From: Amycolatopsis sp. NBRC 101858
GTDB lineage: Bacteria > Actinomycetota > Actinomycetes > Mycobacteriales > Pseudonocardiaceae
Direction: 5' to 3'
DNA: 64,000 nt
NCBI RefSeq assembly: GCF_030269325.1
Contig: NZ_BSTD01000002.1
Coordinates: 1,178,001 to 1,242,000, forward strand
Shown: piece by piece, positions 1 through 29,552 of the stretch
Numbering within the stretch: position 1 is the first letter of the stretch
Layout of the letters: every line of letters begins with the position of its first letter
Program-made: the position numbers and the translations under genes
Notes under the pieces: model-generated
Databases searched by the model: none
What the model saw: the letters and a program-made list of their open reading frames with translations, nothing else
Told to the model about the DNA's origin: nothing

Positions 1-3000
1 CAGGTCGGCGATGAACGCCGCGGCCAGCTCCTCGATGGTGTGCACCGGGTCCTCGCCGGGCGCGAAGCCGGGCGCTTGCAGCCCGAACACCGGCAGCGCC
101 GGGTCGAGCTCGGCGACCAGCTGCAGGTACGGGAACGGGCTCCCCGCGGTCGGCGGCAGCAGGAACAGCGGGGCGACACCCGCGCGGCCCGGCGAGAGCG
201 GGACGACCAGTCCCCCGTCGCTCTCCCCGGCGCGGATGTGGTCGGCCAGGGCCCGGACGGTCGGTGCGCGGAAGACCTCGGCCAGCCCGACGGTCGCGCC
301 CAGCTCGGCCTTGATCCGGTCGACCAGCACCACGGCCAGCAGCGAGTGGCCGCCGACGTCGAAGAAGCCGTCGGTGACGCCGACGCGGCGGCCGAGCAGG
401 TCTTCCCACAGTTTCGCCAGGGCCATCTCCAGCTCGTCGCGCGGGAGGACGCCGGACGTCGCGACCGGGGTGGCGTCCGGGGCGGGCAGCGCGACGCGGT
501 CGATCTTGCCGTTCGAGGTCAGCGGCAAGGTGGCCAAAGTGGTCAAGGTCGACGGGACCATGTACTCCGGCAGCCGCTCGGAAAGGTGCGCTCGCAACTC
601 CTCGACGTCCACTGTGGACGGCGCGACGTACCCGGCGAGCGCGCCGTCGCGGACCACGGCGACCGCCTCGGTGACGCCGGGGCCGCCGACGAGCGCGGCC
701 TCGATCTCCCCCAGCTCGATCCGGTAGCCGCGCACCTTCACCTGGTGGTCGGTGCGGCCGACGAACTCCAGCCGCCCGTCCGGCAGGTAGCGGGCGAGGT
801 CGCCGCTGCGGTAGAGGCGACCCGGGCCGAACGGGTTCGCCACGTACTTCGCGGCGGTCAGGCCCGGGTTGCCCGCGAAGCCGCGGGCGACTCCGGCGCC
901 GCCCGCGTACAGCTCGCCGGTGACGCCGGCCGGGACCGGGCGCAGGTGCTCGTCCAGCAGGTAGACCTCGGTGTTCCAGATCGGCCGCCCGACCGAGATC
1001 GGCGTGGTCACGCACTCGGCGGCGGGCAGCAGGTTGATCACGTTGGCCACGGACGTCTCGGTGTGACCGTACTCGTTGGCCACCACGACTTCGGGGGCGT
1101 TCTCGCGCCAGAACTCCAGGGCTTCGGCGGTGAGCTGCTCACCGCCGACGACCAGGTGCGCGGCCGCGCCCGCCGCCTCGGGCTCCAGACAGCGGCGCAG
1201 CGGCTCGAGGTGCGCCGGGGTGAGCTTGACGAAGCTGAACTTCCGGCCGCTCGACAGCACGTCCGCGAGGCCCGCCACCGGGTGCTCGTCCTCCGGCACC
1301 AGCGTCACGGTCGTGCCGCACAGCAGCGGCAGGAACAGCCCGGTGACCGTGAGGTCGAAGGCGAGCGACGAGTGCACCGGGGCGCCGTCGCCCTCGTCGG
1401 CGCGGTAGGCCTGGCGGCACCAGTCCAGGTAGTGGAGCACGCCGCGGTGGCTGATCATCACGCCCTTGGGACGGCCGGTCGAGCCCGAGGTGTAGATGAC
1501 GTAGGCGAGGTTCTCCGGGTCGACGACCGGGTCCTGCCACGGCACCGGGTCGTCGGCGACCGGCTCGTCGGCGAAGACCACGACGTCACCGAGGTCCTCA
1601 TTCGCGTAGCGACGGGTCGTGACGAGCACGCGGGCGCCGGCCTGGCGGAGCATGTACTCCTTGCGGTCCTGCGGGTACGCCGGATCCAGGGGGATGTAGT
1701 GGCCGCCGGTCTTGAGGATGGCCAGCAGCACCGGCAGCAGCAGCGGGCCGCGTTCGCAGAGCACCCCGACCGGGGTCTCGACGCCGACGCCGTGGGCTCG
1801 CAGCCGCTGGGCCAGCCGGGTCGCGCGGGCCTCCAGGTCGGCGTAGGTCAGCTCGCCGCCGCCGCAGCGGACGGCGATCGCGTCCGGGTTCGACGCGGCC
1901 TGCTCGGCGATCCGGCCGTGCAGCGTGCCGCGCAGGTAGGGCTCGGCGGTGGCGTTCCAGGTTTCGAGGAGCAGCTTCCGCTCGTCCGCGCCGAGGACGT
2001 CCACTTCGGACAGCCGGACGCCGGGCCTGGCGGCCAGCTCGGTGAAGAGCCGGACGAAGTGCTCGCCCATGCGCTCCATCCGGGCCCGGTCGAAGAGCGC
2101 GGTCGCGTACTCGAGGACGCCTTCCACGGACCCGTCGGCCTGGCGGACGAAGGAGATCATCAGGTCGAACTTGGCGGTGCTCGAAGCCAGGTCGACCGAG
2201 GACACCGCGAGATCGCCCAGCGCGGCTTCGCCTTCCGAGGAGTCGTAGACGGCGAACATGACCTGGACGACCGGGGTGTGCGCGAGGTCGCGCTCGGGCG
2301 CCAGCTCCTGCACCAGCCGCTCGAACGGCAGGTCTTCGTGGGCCTGGTCGGCCAGCCGGGCCGTCCGCACGCGGTCGGCGAGGGCGGCGAAGTCCGGGTC
2401 GCCGGACAGGTCGCCGCGGGCGACGACGGTGTTCACGAAGAACCCGACCATGTGCTCCAGCTCGGCCCGGCCGCGCCCGGCGACCGGGGTGCCGACGGCG
2501 ATGTCCTCGCGGCCGGTGTGCCGCCCGAGGACGACGTACGCGGCGGCGAGCAACGTCACGAACGGTGTCGCACCGGTGCTTTTTCCCTGGTCCAGTACCG
2601 CCTCGGCGGCGTCGGCCGGGATGGTGAAGCGGGCCGACGCGCCGTGGTGGTCACGCTGGGCCGGGCGCGGCCGGTCGGCCGGCAGCTCCAGGGTCTCCAG
2701 CCCGGCGAGCCGGTCCTTCCAGTAGACGAGATCCGCGTCGTGAGCGTCCACCCGGGACTGTTCCCACACCGCGAAGTCCGCATAGGACAGTTCGATCGGG
2801 GGCAGCTCGGCGCCGGTGTAGAGCTTGCGCAGGTCCTCCAGGAGGATCGGCAGCGACCAGCCGTCGCAGGCGATGTGGTGGACGTTGAGCGCCAGGACGT
2901 GCCGCTCGGGTGCCTCGCGGACCAGCAGCGCCCGGAACACCGGCCCGGCCGCGAGGTCGAACGGACGGCTGACGTAGTCCGCCAGCACCGCGTCCAGGTC

Positions 3001-3383
3001 GCCCTCGACCACCGGCAGGTCGACCGGCTCGGGAGCGCCGATCACCTGACGCGGCTTGTTGTCCTCGGCGATGTAGGTCGTGCGCAGGATCTCGTGCCGC
3101 GCGACCAGGGCGTCGAGCGAACGCTGCAGCGCGTCGACGTCGAGGGTGCCGTCCAGGCGGAGCAGGAGCGGCACGGCGTACTCGGCGCTGTCCGGGTCGA
3201 GGCGGTCGAGGAACCACAATCGCTGCTGGCCTGCCGACAGCGGGAGCGGGACGTCGCGGTCGGCCCGGCCGAAGGTGCGGACCGGCGCGGTCGCCCGGCC
3301 GCGCAACCGCTTCGCGAGCACCGCGGCCCGCAGCCGGGCCGCCCGTTCGGCGGTGTCGTCGGCGGGGCGGGTGTCGAACGTGG

Positions 3384-3387
<4 letters not shown>
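1..3387 (-). CDS. NRPS, terminal module C-A-T-TE (3' end outside window)
   Basis: This is the last module of the assembly line. It adds residue 8 and should release the peptide. From the ATG at 3387 it reads: a short basic helical N-terminus that looks like a docking segment, a condensation domain ([10 protein letters not shown], intact HHIACDGW near 2870), an adenylation domain ([11 protein letters not shown] near 1470), a carrier domain ([10 protein letters not shown] near 340), and the start of a thioesterase ([16 protein letters not shown] near 110-150). The gene leaves the window before the thioesterase active-site serine. The ten-residue A-domain code, read by eye, is DLTKVGEVAK. DLTK is the Asp/Asn hallmark, and glutamate at the seventh position matches known Asn codes rather than Asp codes, so the substrate is Asn-like. 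The ATG overlaps the upstream NRPS stop as ATGA, so translation is probably coupled. Family assignment is certain; the substrate is inferred. Confidence 0.95.
607..619. repeat. 13-bp palindrome GTCCACWGTGGAC (also at 9507, 17298, 23539, 27956)
   Basis: Five perfect copies occur, at 607-619, 9507-9519, 17298-17310, 23539-23551 and 27956-27968. One-mismatch copies occur at 4749, 19893 and 46038. All five perfect copies encode Ser-Thr-Val-Asp in the same frame on the minus strand, using Thr codons ACA or ACT that are otherwise rare here. Confidence 0.7.
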
Positions 3388-23381
<19,994 letters not shown>

Positions 23382-23421
23382 GTAGATCAGCTCCAGTTCG
23401 GTTTCTGCCGGCGGGTGGGGG

Positions 23422-23628
23422 TCAGCGCATCGAGGCGACGAGGCTCGCCGGGCGCAGGTCGGTCCAGTGCGTCTCGACGTACTCCAGGCACGCGGCGCGG
23501 GTGTCCTCGCCGTGCACGGTGCGCCAGCCGGCCGGGACGTCCACAGTGGACGGCCAGAGCGAGTGCTGGTTCTCGGCGTTGACCAGGACCAGGAAGGTGG
23601 CGTTCTCGTCTTCGAAGGGGTTGGTCAT
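23422..23628 (-). CDS. mbtH: MbtH-like protein
   Basis: A 68-residue member of the MbtH family, small proteins that bind NRPS adenylation domains and are often needed for their folding or activity. It starts [12 protein letters not shown] and carries the family signature [10 protein letters not shown] followed by PAGW and a C-terminal DLRP. Length and motifs are typical. It lies 40 bases upstream of the large NRPS gene. Its ATG at 23628 overlaps the stop of the MFS gene as ATGA, which fixes the start. It probably serves the A domains of both NRPS proteins. Confidence 0.97.
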   Translation of the reverse strand: MTNPFEDENATFLVLVNAENQHSLWPSTVDVPAGWRTVHGEDTRAACLEYVETHWTDLRPASLVASMR

Positions 23629-25148
23629 GACTTCTTCTCCTCTGTGAGGGCGGCCCGGCCGAGTGCCGGGGTGGCGACGAGCAGGGCGAGCGCGACGAGC
23701 GCGACCGCGGCGTGGGCGAACATGGTGAGCGGGACGCCGATCGCCTCGGTGAGCACGCCGATCAGCAGGTTGCCGACCGGGGTGGCGGCGAGGGTGAACA
23801 GCGCGAGGATCGACATGACGCGCCCGCGCATCTCGGGGGTCGCCCACCGCTGGGCGAGGCTGACGAGCACGAGCGCGGTGAGCCCGGCGACCAGGCCGAG
23901 GGTGAAGAAGGCGGCGACGCCGACGGCGAGGTTCCCGCTGGCCAGCAGCGCGAGGCAGCCGGCCTGGGCGGCGAGGCCCGCGGTGGCGAGCCGTCCGGCT
24001 TTCCCGCGGGGCGGCCACTTGACCGAGACGACGAAGGCGAGGGAGGCGCCGAGCGTCATGGCGGTGAGCAGCCAGCCGGCGCCGTGGGTGCCGCCGAGGA
24101 GGACGAGACCGAGGTTGATCGGGCCGGCCCCGCTGAGCTCGAGGAGGCCGGTGACGATCATGGCGGTCCGCAGGGCGGGCCGTCGTGCGACGTACCGGCA
24201 GCCTTCGCCGATCTCCTTGCCGAGCTGCTTGACCTTGACGCGTTCCCGGGGTTCGTTGCTGGTCAGCGTCTTGGTGTTGCCGGCGGCGAGGGCGGAGATC
24301 CCGAAGCTGACGCCGTTGACGACGGCGACGGTGACGAGCCCCCCGAGCCCGGCCAGCCAAGACCCGAGCGCCCCACCGGCGGCTTGCCCGCCCCGCACGG
24401 CGGCGAGGTAGACGGCGTTGCCGCGCACGAGGTGTTCGGGCGGGAGCAGGTTCGGGCGCAGGGCATCGGAGGCGGGGATGAAGAAGGCACTGGCCACGGC
24501 CATGACGACGATGAGCCCGGCGAGGAGAGGAAGCTGCGGCCCGACCACGAGGACGGCGGCGGCCCCGGCGAGCATGGCCCCGGCGCGGACGAGGTCGGTG
24601 GTGATGAGGACGCGCCTGGGTCCGGTGCGGTCGGCGACGGCGCCGCCGACGAGGAGGGTGAGGACTTTGGGGAGGGAACCGAGGGCGAGGACGAGGCCGG
24701 CGAGGGCCGGTCCGGCGGTGCCGACGAGGGTGACGGAGAGGGCGATGAGCCAGACCGCGTCGCCGAAGGAGGACAGGCCCATGGCCAGGACGAGGCCGAG
24801 GAAGGGAGCAGGGAGGGCTTTGCCTGCGGTGGGGACGGGCTCGGCAGCGGCGGCCGGCTCGGCCACCACGGTGGCGCGATTCGCGGCAGCGATGCCCAAC
24901 GCCCCCGTGACCCCGGCCGGCCCAGGCGCCGGGTGCGGCTCGGCTGCTGGCGCGGTGGTGGCGGGCTCGGCCGCGCCCGGCTTGGCCGGTGCGGTGGTGC
25001 GCTTGGCCGCAGCAATGCCCGGCGCCCCGGCCCGCGCAGGCGCCAGGTGCGGCCCGGCTGCCGCCGGGGTTCGCGAACCGGTCTCCGCCAAACGCGGCCC
25101 GGTCGGCGGGTCGAGTTCCGCCGCGCGGGGCTCCTCGACCGCCGTCAT
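23625..25148 (-). CDS. MFS transporter, likely peptide exporter
   Basis: A 507-residue protein of the major facilitator superfamily, EntS/MFS_3-like, probably exporting the NRPS product. From about residue 115 it shows many hydrophobic segments and the loop motif [12 protein letters not shown] between helices 2 and 3, then a second half with [16 protein letters not shown]. The first ~110 residues are an Ala/Pro/Glu-rich, probably disordered cytoplasmic extension with an internal duplication (GIAAAKRTT and GIAAANRAT). That extension is unusual for the family. The start at ATG 25148 is chosen because it overlaps the upstream stop (ATGA). An in-frame start 45 bases further upstream would overlap the neighbour more deeply. 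It also overlaps mbtH downstream. Export of this particular peptide is inference from operon position. Confidence 0.9.
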   Translation of the reverse strand: MTAVEEPRAAELDPPTGPRLAETGSRTPAAAGPHLAPARAGAPGIAAAKRTTAPAKPGAAEPATTAPAAEPHPAPGPAGVTGALGIAAANRATVVAEPAAAAEPVPTAGKALPAPFLGLVLAMGLSSFGDAVWLIALSVTLVGTAGPALAGLVLALGSLPKVLTLLVGGAVADRTGPRRVLITTDLVRAGAMLAGAAAVLVVGPQLPLLAGLIVVMAVASAFFIPASDALRPNLLPPEHLVRGNAVYLAAVRGGQAAGGALGSWLAGLGGLVTVAVVNGVSFGISALAAGNTKTLTSNEPRERVKVKQLGKEIGEGCRYVARRPALRTAMIVTGLLELSGAGPINLGLVLLGGTHGAGWLLTAMTLGASLAFVVSVKWPPRGKAGRLATAGLAAQAGCLALLASGNLAVGVAAFFTLGLVAGLTALVLVSLAQRWATPEMRGRVMSILALFTLAATPVGNLLIGVLTEAIGVPLTMFAHAAVALVALALLVATPALGRAALTEEKKS

Positions 25149-26398
25149 GACAGCACCTGCTCGCGGACTCGGTCCGGCGTCCCCGGGAACCACACGTCCT
25201 CGGGCGTCAGCGCGTCGGCGCGGTACTGGCCCAGCGCGCTGAGCAGCATCCGCAGCTCCAGCGCCAAGGCCTCAACGAACCGGAGCAGCCCGGAAGCCGG
25301 GTCCGTGTCCACCGCCAGCAGCGCCGCGCGGCCGAGGCCTGCCGCGCGGGCTCCCAATGCCAGGACCTTTGCCACTCGCGTGCCCTCCCACATGCGGCCC
25401 GAGGCCAGCAAGCACCCCGCCGGCACACCGATGCGGGACAAGCACTCCGCCAGCGGCAGGCCGACCGAAGCGAACGACAGCGGGGCCCAGCCCGACCCGC
25501 CCTCCGCGCCGTCGACCGTCACCGCCGAGGCTCCCGCCGCCCACGCCACCGATGCCGCGAACGCCACATCGCGGCCCGGCGGGAGCTTCACCCACACCCC
25601 GGCGCGCGGGAAGTTGTTGCGCATCAAGCGGATCTGCTGACGGAGGATCTCGTCGGTGAACGTCCCCGGCGAACTGCTCCGCAACACCGAAGAGCCCAGC
25701 GACAGATCGACCGCGTACTGAGAAGACAGCGAAGCGGCGACAGCAGGCGAGACCAGCGTCATCCCGCCGAGCCCCGGCTTCGCGCCCTGCCCCACCTTCA
25801 GCTCGAACGCCAACCTCCCGGACTCCAGCAGCGATGCCGCCGACGGGTCCGAGTACACGAGGTTCCACACCTCCGCGTCCGCGTCCTCGGTGCTCTGCTG
25901 GACGACCACCCCGCCGAGCCCGTCGGGCACCGCGTCCGCGTACGCCCGCATCCGCTCCAGCAGCGTCCCGGCCGACGCTCCGCCCGCACGACCGTGGCCG
26001 TGCACCGGGACGACGTTCTCGCCGATCACCATCGGGATCCCGAGCCGCGCCGCCTGCGCCGAAGCCGCCGCGCCCAGCCCGGCACCGGCGACCTGCGTCG
26101 AGCCGAATGCCGACAGGTACAGCGGCAGCGAAGACTCGAACCCGCCGATCGACGTCGACAGGGAGACGTCGCCGTACAACGGCTCGCGGCCCAGCTCGAT
26201 CAGCTTCTCCAGCCGCCGCGGTACGAACACCGGCGGGACCAGCCGCGCCTCGTCAAGAACGTCCGACGAAAAAGAAGGAGCGTCGCCGAACAACGATGTC
26301 CCGTAAGAAGAAGCGTCAGGGAACACCGCCGCGGCGCCGGAACGGGCCCGCTCCCGGACCTGGTCGGCGGGGAACCCGGAGGCGTGCAGCGCGGTCAC
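25145..26398 (-). CDS. Glutamate-synthase-type FMN-binding protein
   Basis: A 417-residue homologue of the FMN-binding synthase domain of the glutamate synthase large subunit. Two diagnostic blocks are visible: [13 protein letters not shown] near residue 200 and [14 protein letters not shown] near residue 297, the TIM-barrel flavin/substrate motifs. The amidotransferase domain is absent. The cysteine cluster that normally holds the 3Fe-4S centre after the flavin motif is replaced by [11 protein letters not shown], so this is a stand-alone flavoprotein without the iron-sulfur centre. It starts at GTG 26398 (GTGA overlap with the preceding gene) and ends overlapping the MFS start. In this operon it probably supplies or tailors an amino acid precursor, perhaps by imine/amine redox chemistry on a glutamate- or methylaspartate-related compound. 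The exact reaction cannot be read from sequence. Confidence 0.85.
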   Translation of the reverse strand: MTALHASGFPADQVRERARSGAAAVFPDASSYGTSLFGDAPSFSSDVLDEARLVPPVFVPRRLEKLIELGREPLYGDVSLSTSIGGFESSLPLYLSAFGSTQVAGAGLGAAASAQAARLGIPMVIGENVVPVHGHGRAGGASAGTLLERMRAYADAVPDGLGGVVVQQSTEDADAEVWNLVYSDPSAASLLESGRLAFELKVGQGAKPGLGGMTLVSPAVAASLSSQYAVDLSLGSSVLRSSSPGTFTDEILRQQIRLMRNNFPRAGVWVKLPPGRDVAFAASVAWAAGASAVTVDGAEGGSGWAPLSFASVGLPLAECLSRIGVPAGCLLASGRMWEGTRVAKVLALGARAAGLGRAALLAVDTDPASGLLRFVEALALELRMLLSALGQYRADALTPEDVWFPGTPDRVREQVLS

Positions 26399-27378
26399 GG
26401 CGAGACCACCCCCGGCAGCTTCGGGAACGCCGTCGCCTGCCACACCGCGTCCAGCCCGGCCACGTACCGGGTGAACCGCTGCACGCCCAGGCCGAACCCG
26501 GCACTCGCCGGGATCCCGGCCCGGACCAGGTCGAGGTACCACGCGTACTTCGCCGGGTTCTCGCCGGTCTCCCGCATCCGCGTGACGATCCGGCCGTAGT
26601 CGTGCTCACGCTCGCTGCCACTGCACAGCTCGCCGTAGCCCTCCGGCGCGATCAGGTCGAAGTTGCGCAGGACGCCGGCAACAGAAGTGCTTTCGCGGTC
26701 GTAGAACCCGCGCGACCCCTTCGGGTAGTCGACGAGGAAGAACGGCCGCGCGTGCTTCTCCGACAGGATCGCTTCGCCCGCCCAGTCGATCTCGGCGTCC
26801 GCGCTCTGCGGGTGCCCGAGCTCGCGCAGCGTCTCGACGGCGGTGGCGTGCGGCAGCCGGCCGAACGCGCCGCCGAGCAGGTCGGTGAACGCGCCCGAGT
26901 CGCGGCCGAGCGCCTCCAGTACGTCGCCCGCGTCCTCGACGACGCGGCGCACCACGTGCGCCACCAGGTCCTGCAGCAGGTCGAGCACGTCGTCGCGGGA
27001 CGCCCCGGCGACCTCGACGTCGAGCTGGTGGAACTCGGCCAGGTGCCGGCTCGTGTTCGCCGTCTCCAGGGGCTCCAGCCGCACGTTCGGCGCGACGTAG
27101 AAGATCTTCGAGAAGCCGAGCAGCGACGCCTGCTTGTACAGGATCGCGCTGGTCATCAGCTTGTAGCGGTGGCCGTAGAAGTCGACGTCGACCTGCTTCG
27201 CGCCGCGGCCGCCGGGGTCGGTGACCGGGCCGATCACCGGCGGCAGCAGCTCGGTGAAGCCGCGGGCGCCGAGGAACGCGCGCGCCTCGGTGAGCATCTT
27301 GTGCTGGAGGCCCAGCACGTGCCGCGTGGTCTCCGAGGTCAGGTGCGTACGCGGGTCCGGCGGATCGGTGTACTCCAT
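26395..27378 (-). CDS. Class II aaRS-like protein lacking anticodon domain (asparagine synthetase-related)
   Basis: A 327-residue stand-alone catalytic core of the AspRS/AsnRS type. Motif 2 reads PNVRLEPLETANTSRHLAEF with the following acidic DVEVA. Motif 3 reads GFGLGVQRF. There is no N-terminal OB-fold anticodon-binding domain, so charging of a normal tRNA is unlikely. Archaeal proteins of this architecture (AS-AR) are ATP-dependent asparagine synthetases that form an aspartyl-adenylate. Placed directly between glutamate mutase and the NRPS, whose last A domain reads an Asn-type code, the parsimonious role is amidation of 3-methylaspartate (or Asp) to the asparagine analogue. Alternatives are aminoacyl transfer to a carrier protein or simple amino acid activation. 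ATG start at 27378, 31 bases after the previous gene; the stop overlaps the next gene as GTGA. Confidence 0.85.
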   Translation of the reverse strand: MEYTDPPDPRTHLTSETTRHVLGLQHKMLTEARAFLGARGFTELLPPVIGPVTDPGGRGAKQVDVDFYGHRYKLMTSAILYKQASLLGFSKIFYVAPNVRLEPLETANTSRHLAEFHQLDVEVAGASRDDVLDLLQDLVAHVVRRVVEDAGDVLEALGRDSGAFTDLLGGAFGRLPHATAVETLRELGHPQSADAEIDWAGEAILSEKHARPFFLVDYPKGSRGFYDRESTSVAGVLRNFDLIAPEGYGELCSGSEREHDYGRIVTRMRETGENPAKYAWYLDLVRAGIPASAGFGLGVQRFTRYVAGLDAVWQATAFPKLPGVVSP

Positions 27379-27409
27379 GGCGTTTTCACTCCCAGCTGGT
27401 CGGGACGGA

Positions 27410-28660
27410 TCAGGACAGGACCGGGTCGAGCCTTCGGCGGTGGTAGGACAGGTCGGCGAGCAGCCGGGTCGCGCTGACCCGGTCGTGACCGCGGCGGCCG
27501 CCCAGCGCGGGCGGCAGCGGCATCCGGCCGGTGTGCCACCACTGCAGGCGGCCTTCGTCGTCGAGCACGCACCGGGTTTCGCCGCCGTTGTCGGGGTGCA
27601 GGCAGTACGGGACGTCGAGCAGGCCGCGTTCGAACGCCGCCGGCAGCGCCTCGGCCAGCGTCGGGGCGAGCGAGCGCACCTCGTCGACGAGCCGCCGCGC
27701 CTGCGCGTACACCTCGGTGTCCTCTGATGTGGGGGCGGCCGGAGCCGGCTGGTCCAGCGCGGTGGCGTGGGCCAGCCGCAGGGCCTCGACGTTCTCTTCG
27801 ACGGTGGGGATCCGGTGTGCTTCCGCCGTGGTCTTGACGATCAGCCGCTCGGTGCCGGTGCGCACGGCCAGCCGGACGCTCTCGGCGACCAGCTCCCGGG
27901 CCCCGGCCGCGGACTCCGGGAACAGGCCCATGTACGTGTAGAGCACGATATGATAGTCCACAGTGGACAGTTCCTCGGCGCAGAGCCGCCGCATCGCCCA
28001 CAGCGCTTCGGCGTCCTGCTCCGGGCTGGTCTGCTGCGCGTAGCTGGCCGATACGCTGCGCACGCCGTGCTCGACGAAGAACAGGCACTCGAGCACCGAC
28101 AGCGCGACGAGCAGGCCCGGCGGGCACAGCTGCCCGAGCATGCAGCCGCCGAAGCTCTCCAGGTGGCACTCGACGGCCTGCCCGGCCAGCAGCGACGCCG
28201 AGCGCGACCACGACTTCGCCGCCGTCCGCAGCGGCACGCTGCTGTAGGGCAGGCAGTAGGAGACCGGCCCGCCCTCGGAGGCGTCGAGCCCGGCTTCGAG
28301 CATCGCGGCGAAGATGTCCTCCGGCTGCGCCGACCCGTGCCGCACCTGGACCGGGAAGCGCGGGCCGTACAGGCCGTCCACCAGCTCGGCGGTGACGGCC
28401 GGGCCCAGCGCCACCAGCGGGTAGCCGTTGAGCGGGACGCCGGAGGCGATCGACATGGCGGCGAGGTCGTGCTGCCCGGTGCGGGTGTAGCTGTCCAGGG
28501 TCACGGTGCCGACGGCCGGCACGCCCGCCTCGGCGACCGCGCGCAGCCCGCGGCGCATCGTGGCGGGGTCGGAGAACCCCATGCGCGGCTGGACGAGCAG
28601 CGTCCGGCGGCGCCGGTGCTCGGCCACGAAGCCGCTGAACACCGACCGGGCAGCGGTCAC
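27410..28660 (-). CDS. glmE: Glutamate (methylaspartate) mutase, large subunit E
   Basis: A 416-residue catalytic subunit of the adenosylcobalamin-dependent glutamate mutase, which interconverts L-glutamate and (2S,3S)-3-methylaspartate. Recognised by overall resemblance to the GlmE/MutE family, including the N-terminal LLVQPRMGFSD, the barrel segments DSYTR, ASGVPLNGYPLV and RHGSAQPEDIF, and the block ECHLESFGGCMLGQL. It is somewhat shorter than the roughly 480-residue clostridial enzyme, as I recall is usual for secondary-metabolism versions. Its partner glmS is immediately upstream and the two overlap as GTGA (start GTG 28660). In lipopeptide and vicenistatin clusters such pairs supply 3-methylaspartate for secondary metabolism, so the same role is inferred here. 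Confidence 0.92.
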   Translation of the reverse strand: MTAARSVFSGFVAEHRRRRTLLVQPRMGFSDPATMRRGLRAVAEAGVPAVGTVTLDSYTRTGQHDLAAMSIASGVPLNGYPLVALGPAVTAELVDGLYGPRFPVQVRHGSAQPEDIFAAMLEAGLDASEGGPVSYCLPYSSVPLRTAAKSWSRSASLLAGQAVECHLESFGGCMLGQLCPPGLLVALSVLECLFFVEHGVRSVSASYAQQTSPEQDAEALWAMRRLCAEELSTVDYHIVLYTYMGLFPESAAGARELVAESVRLAVRTGTERLIVKTTAEAHRIPTVEENVEALRLAHATALDQPAPAAPTSEDTEVYAQARRLVDEVRSLAPTLAEALPAAFERGLLDVPYCLHPDNGGETRCVLDDEGRLQWWHTGRMPLPPALGGRRGHDRVSATRLLADLSYHRRRLDPVLS

Positions 28661-29142
28661 CGCAAGGTCCGGACGTTCGCCGCGACGAACTCGCGGAACG
28701 ACTCGATCGCCTGGCCGGAGTCACCGGCGCCGACGTGGAACACCGCGTCGTAGCCCAGTGCCAGCAGCTCGGTCTCCAGCCCGGCGTTGGCGTCGCCCTG
28801 GACGCCGAGCTTGCCGCCGATGACGGCGGGCAGGCCGGCCAGCTCGGCGTCGGCGCGCAGGGCGGAGATCACCCGGGCGCCGTCGACGTGGCCGTGGCCG
28901 TTGATGGTGCTGATCACCAGGCAGTCCGGCCGCTCGGCGCGGCAGGCGGCCAGCAGCCGCTCGACCGGGACGCAGGCGCCGAGGTTGACCACCTCGTGCC
29001 CCATCTCCTCCATGATCAGCTGGAGGGCGACGAGGTTCCACATGTGCGAGTCGGACTGGACGCTGGACAGGACGAACTTGAGCGGGGACCCGGCGGCCAC
29101 GCCGGGCCCGTCGGGGGTCTGCTCGATCTGGAACGTGGTCAT
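28657..29142 (-). CDS. glmS: Glutamate mutase, small B12-binding subunit
   Basis: A 161-residue cobalamin-binding subunit of glutamate mutase (not glucosamine synthase, which shares the symbol). The base-off/His-on motif is SDSHMWN at about residues 30-36, with the axial histidine present. The canonical DxHxxG glycine is Asn here, a substitution I believe is common in secondary-metabolite versions. Later blocks STINGHGH and VIGGKLG fit the Rossmann-like cobalamin fold. The start is ATG 29142 because a GGGAG ribosome site lies about eight bases upstream. An in-frame extension to 29349 would add low-complexity sequence unlike the family. It is the first gene of the NRPS operon, and its promoter must lie in the divergent gap with lanM. 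Confidence 0.92.
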   Translation of the reverse strand: MTTFQIEQTPDGPGVAAGSPLKFVLSSVQSDSHMWNLVALQLIMEEMGHEVVNLGACVPVERLLAACRAERPDCLVISTINGHGHVDGARVISALRADAELAGLPAVIGGKLGVQGDANAGLETELLALGYDAVFHVGAGDSGQAIESFREFVAANVRTLR

Positions 29143-29552
29143 CGTGCGTCGCTCCCTGTGTGTTCGGGGAACGTCCGCGGGGCGAGCCGCGAACTTCTCA
29201 CGACGAATCGTCATCGGCCGGCGGCCCGCGCACATGGGTGCGGCGGCCCCGCATTCCGGTGCCGCTCCCGGCACCGGAGTCCGCCTCGCGCGCGGGCGAC
29301 GCGGCCGCGCGCGCGACCGCGGAGACAGGGGGCCGGGGGTGCCCCGCACGGGGGATCGAGCCGGTGCGCGCCCTCGTCAACCCCTGTCGGGCCCGCCCAC
29401 CGAACGGACCAACCGCCACGTCCATTCAGGGCAAGCACGTAGTCCGCGACCAGGCGTTTCGCCGGCGGCGCCCCCATGAACCCCTAATACGCCCCCATGC
29501 CGCGCGGGAATGCGGGCGTAGCACCCCCATGTAACCGGCGTCACCCGCTGCC
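29143..29552. promoter_or_regulatory. Divergent intergenic region between NRPS operon and lanM
   Basis: About 410 bases separate glmS (minus) from lanM (plus), and both operons must be driven from here. No convincing gene is present; the short open frames on the minus strand have no family features. Close to lanM there are three exact copies of CCCCCATG at 29471, 29492 and 29524, spaced 21 and 32 bases, which is about two and three helical turns. TAATAC at 29485-29490 could be a -10 element. I see no clear -35 element. Confidence 0.6.
29471..29531 (+). repeat. Three phased direct repeats CCCCCATG upstream of lanM
   Basis: Exact octamers start at 29471, 29492 and 29524. Spacings of 21 and 32 bases put all three on the same face of the helix, as seen for multimeric activator sites. 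The last copy ends 21 bases before the lanM start codon. A candidate regulator, the LAL protein at 33154-36045, is encoded just downstream of the lan genes. Confidence 0.5.

Noticed and set aside
29198-29477. Short minus-strand frames in the glmS-lanM gap as a possible extra gene
   Set aside because: Two overlapping frames with equal lack of support; the region more plausibly holds divergent promoters.
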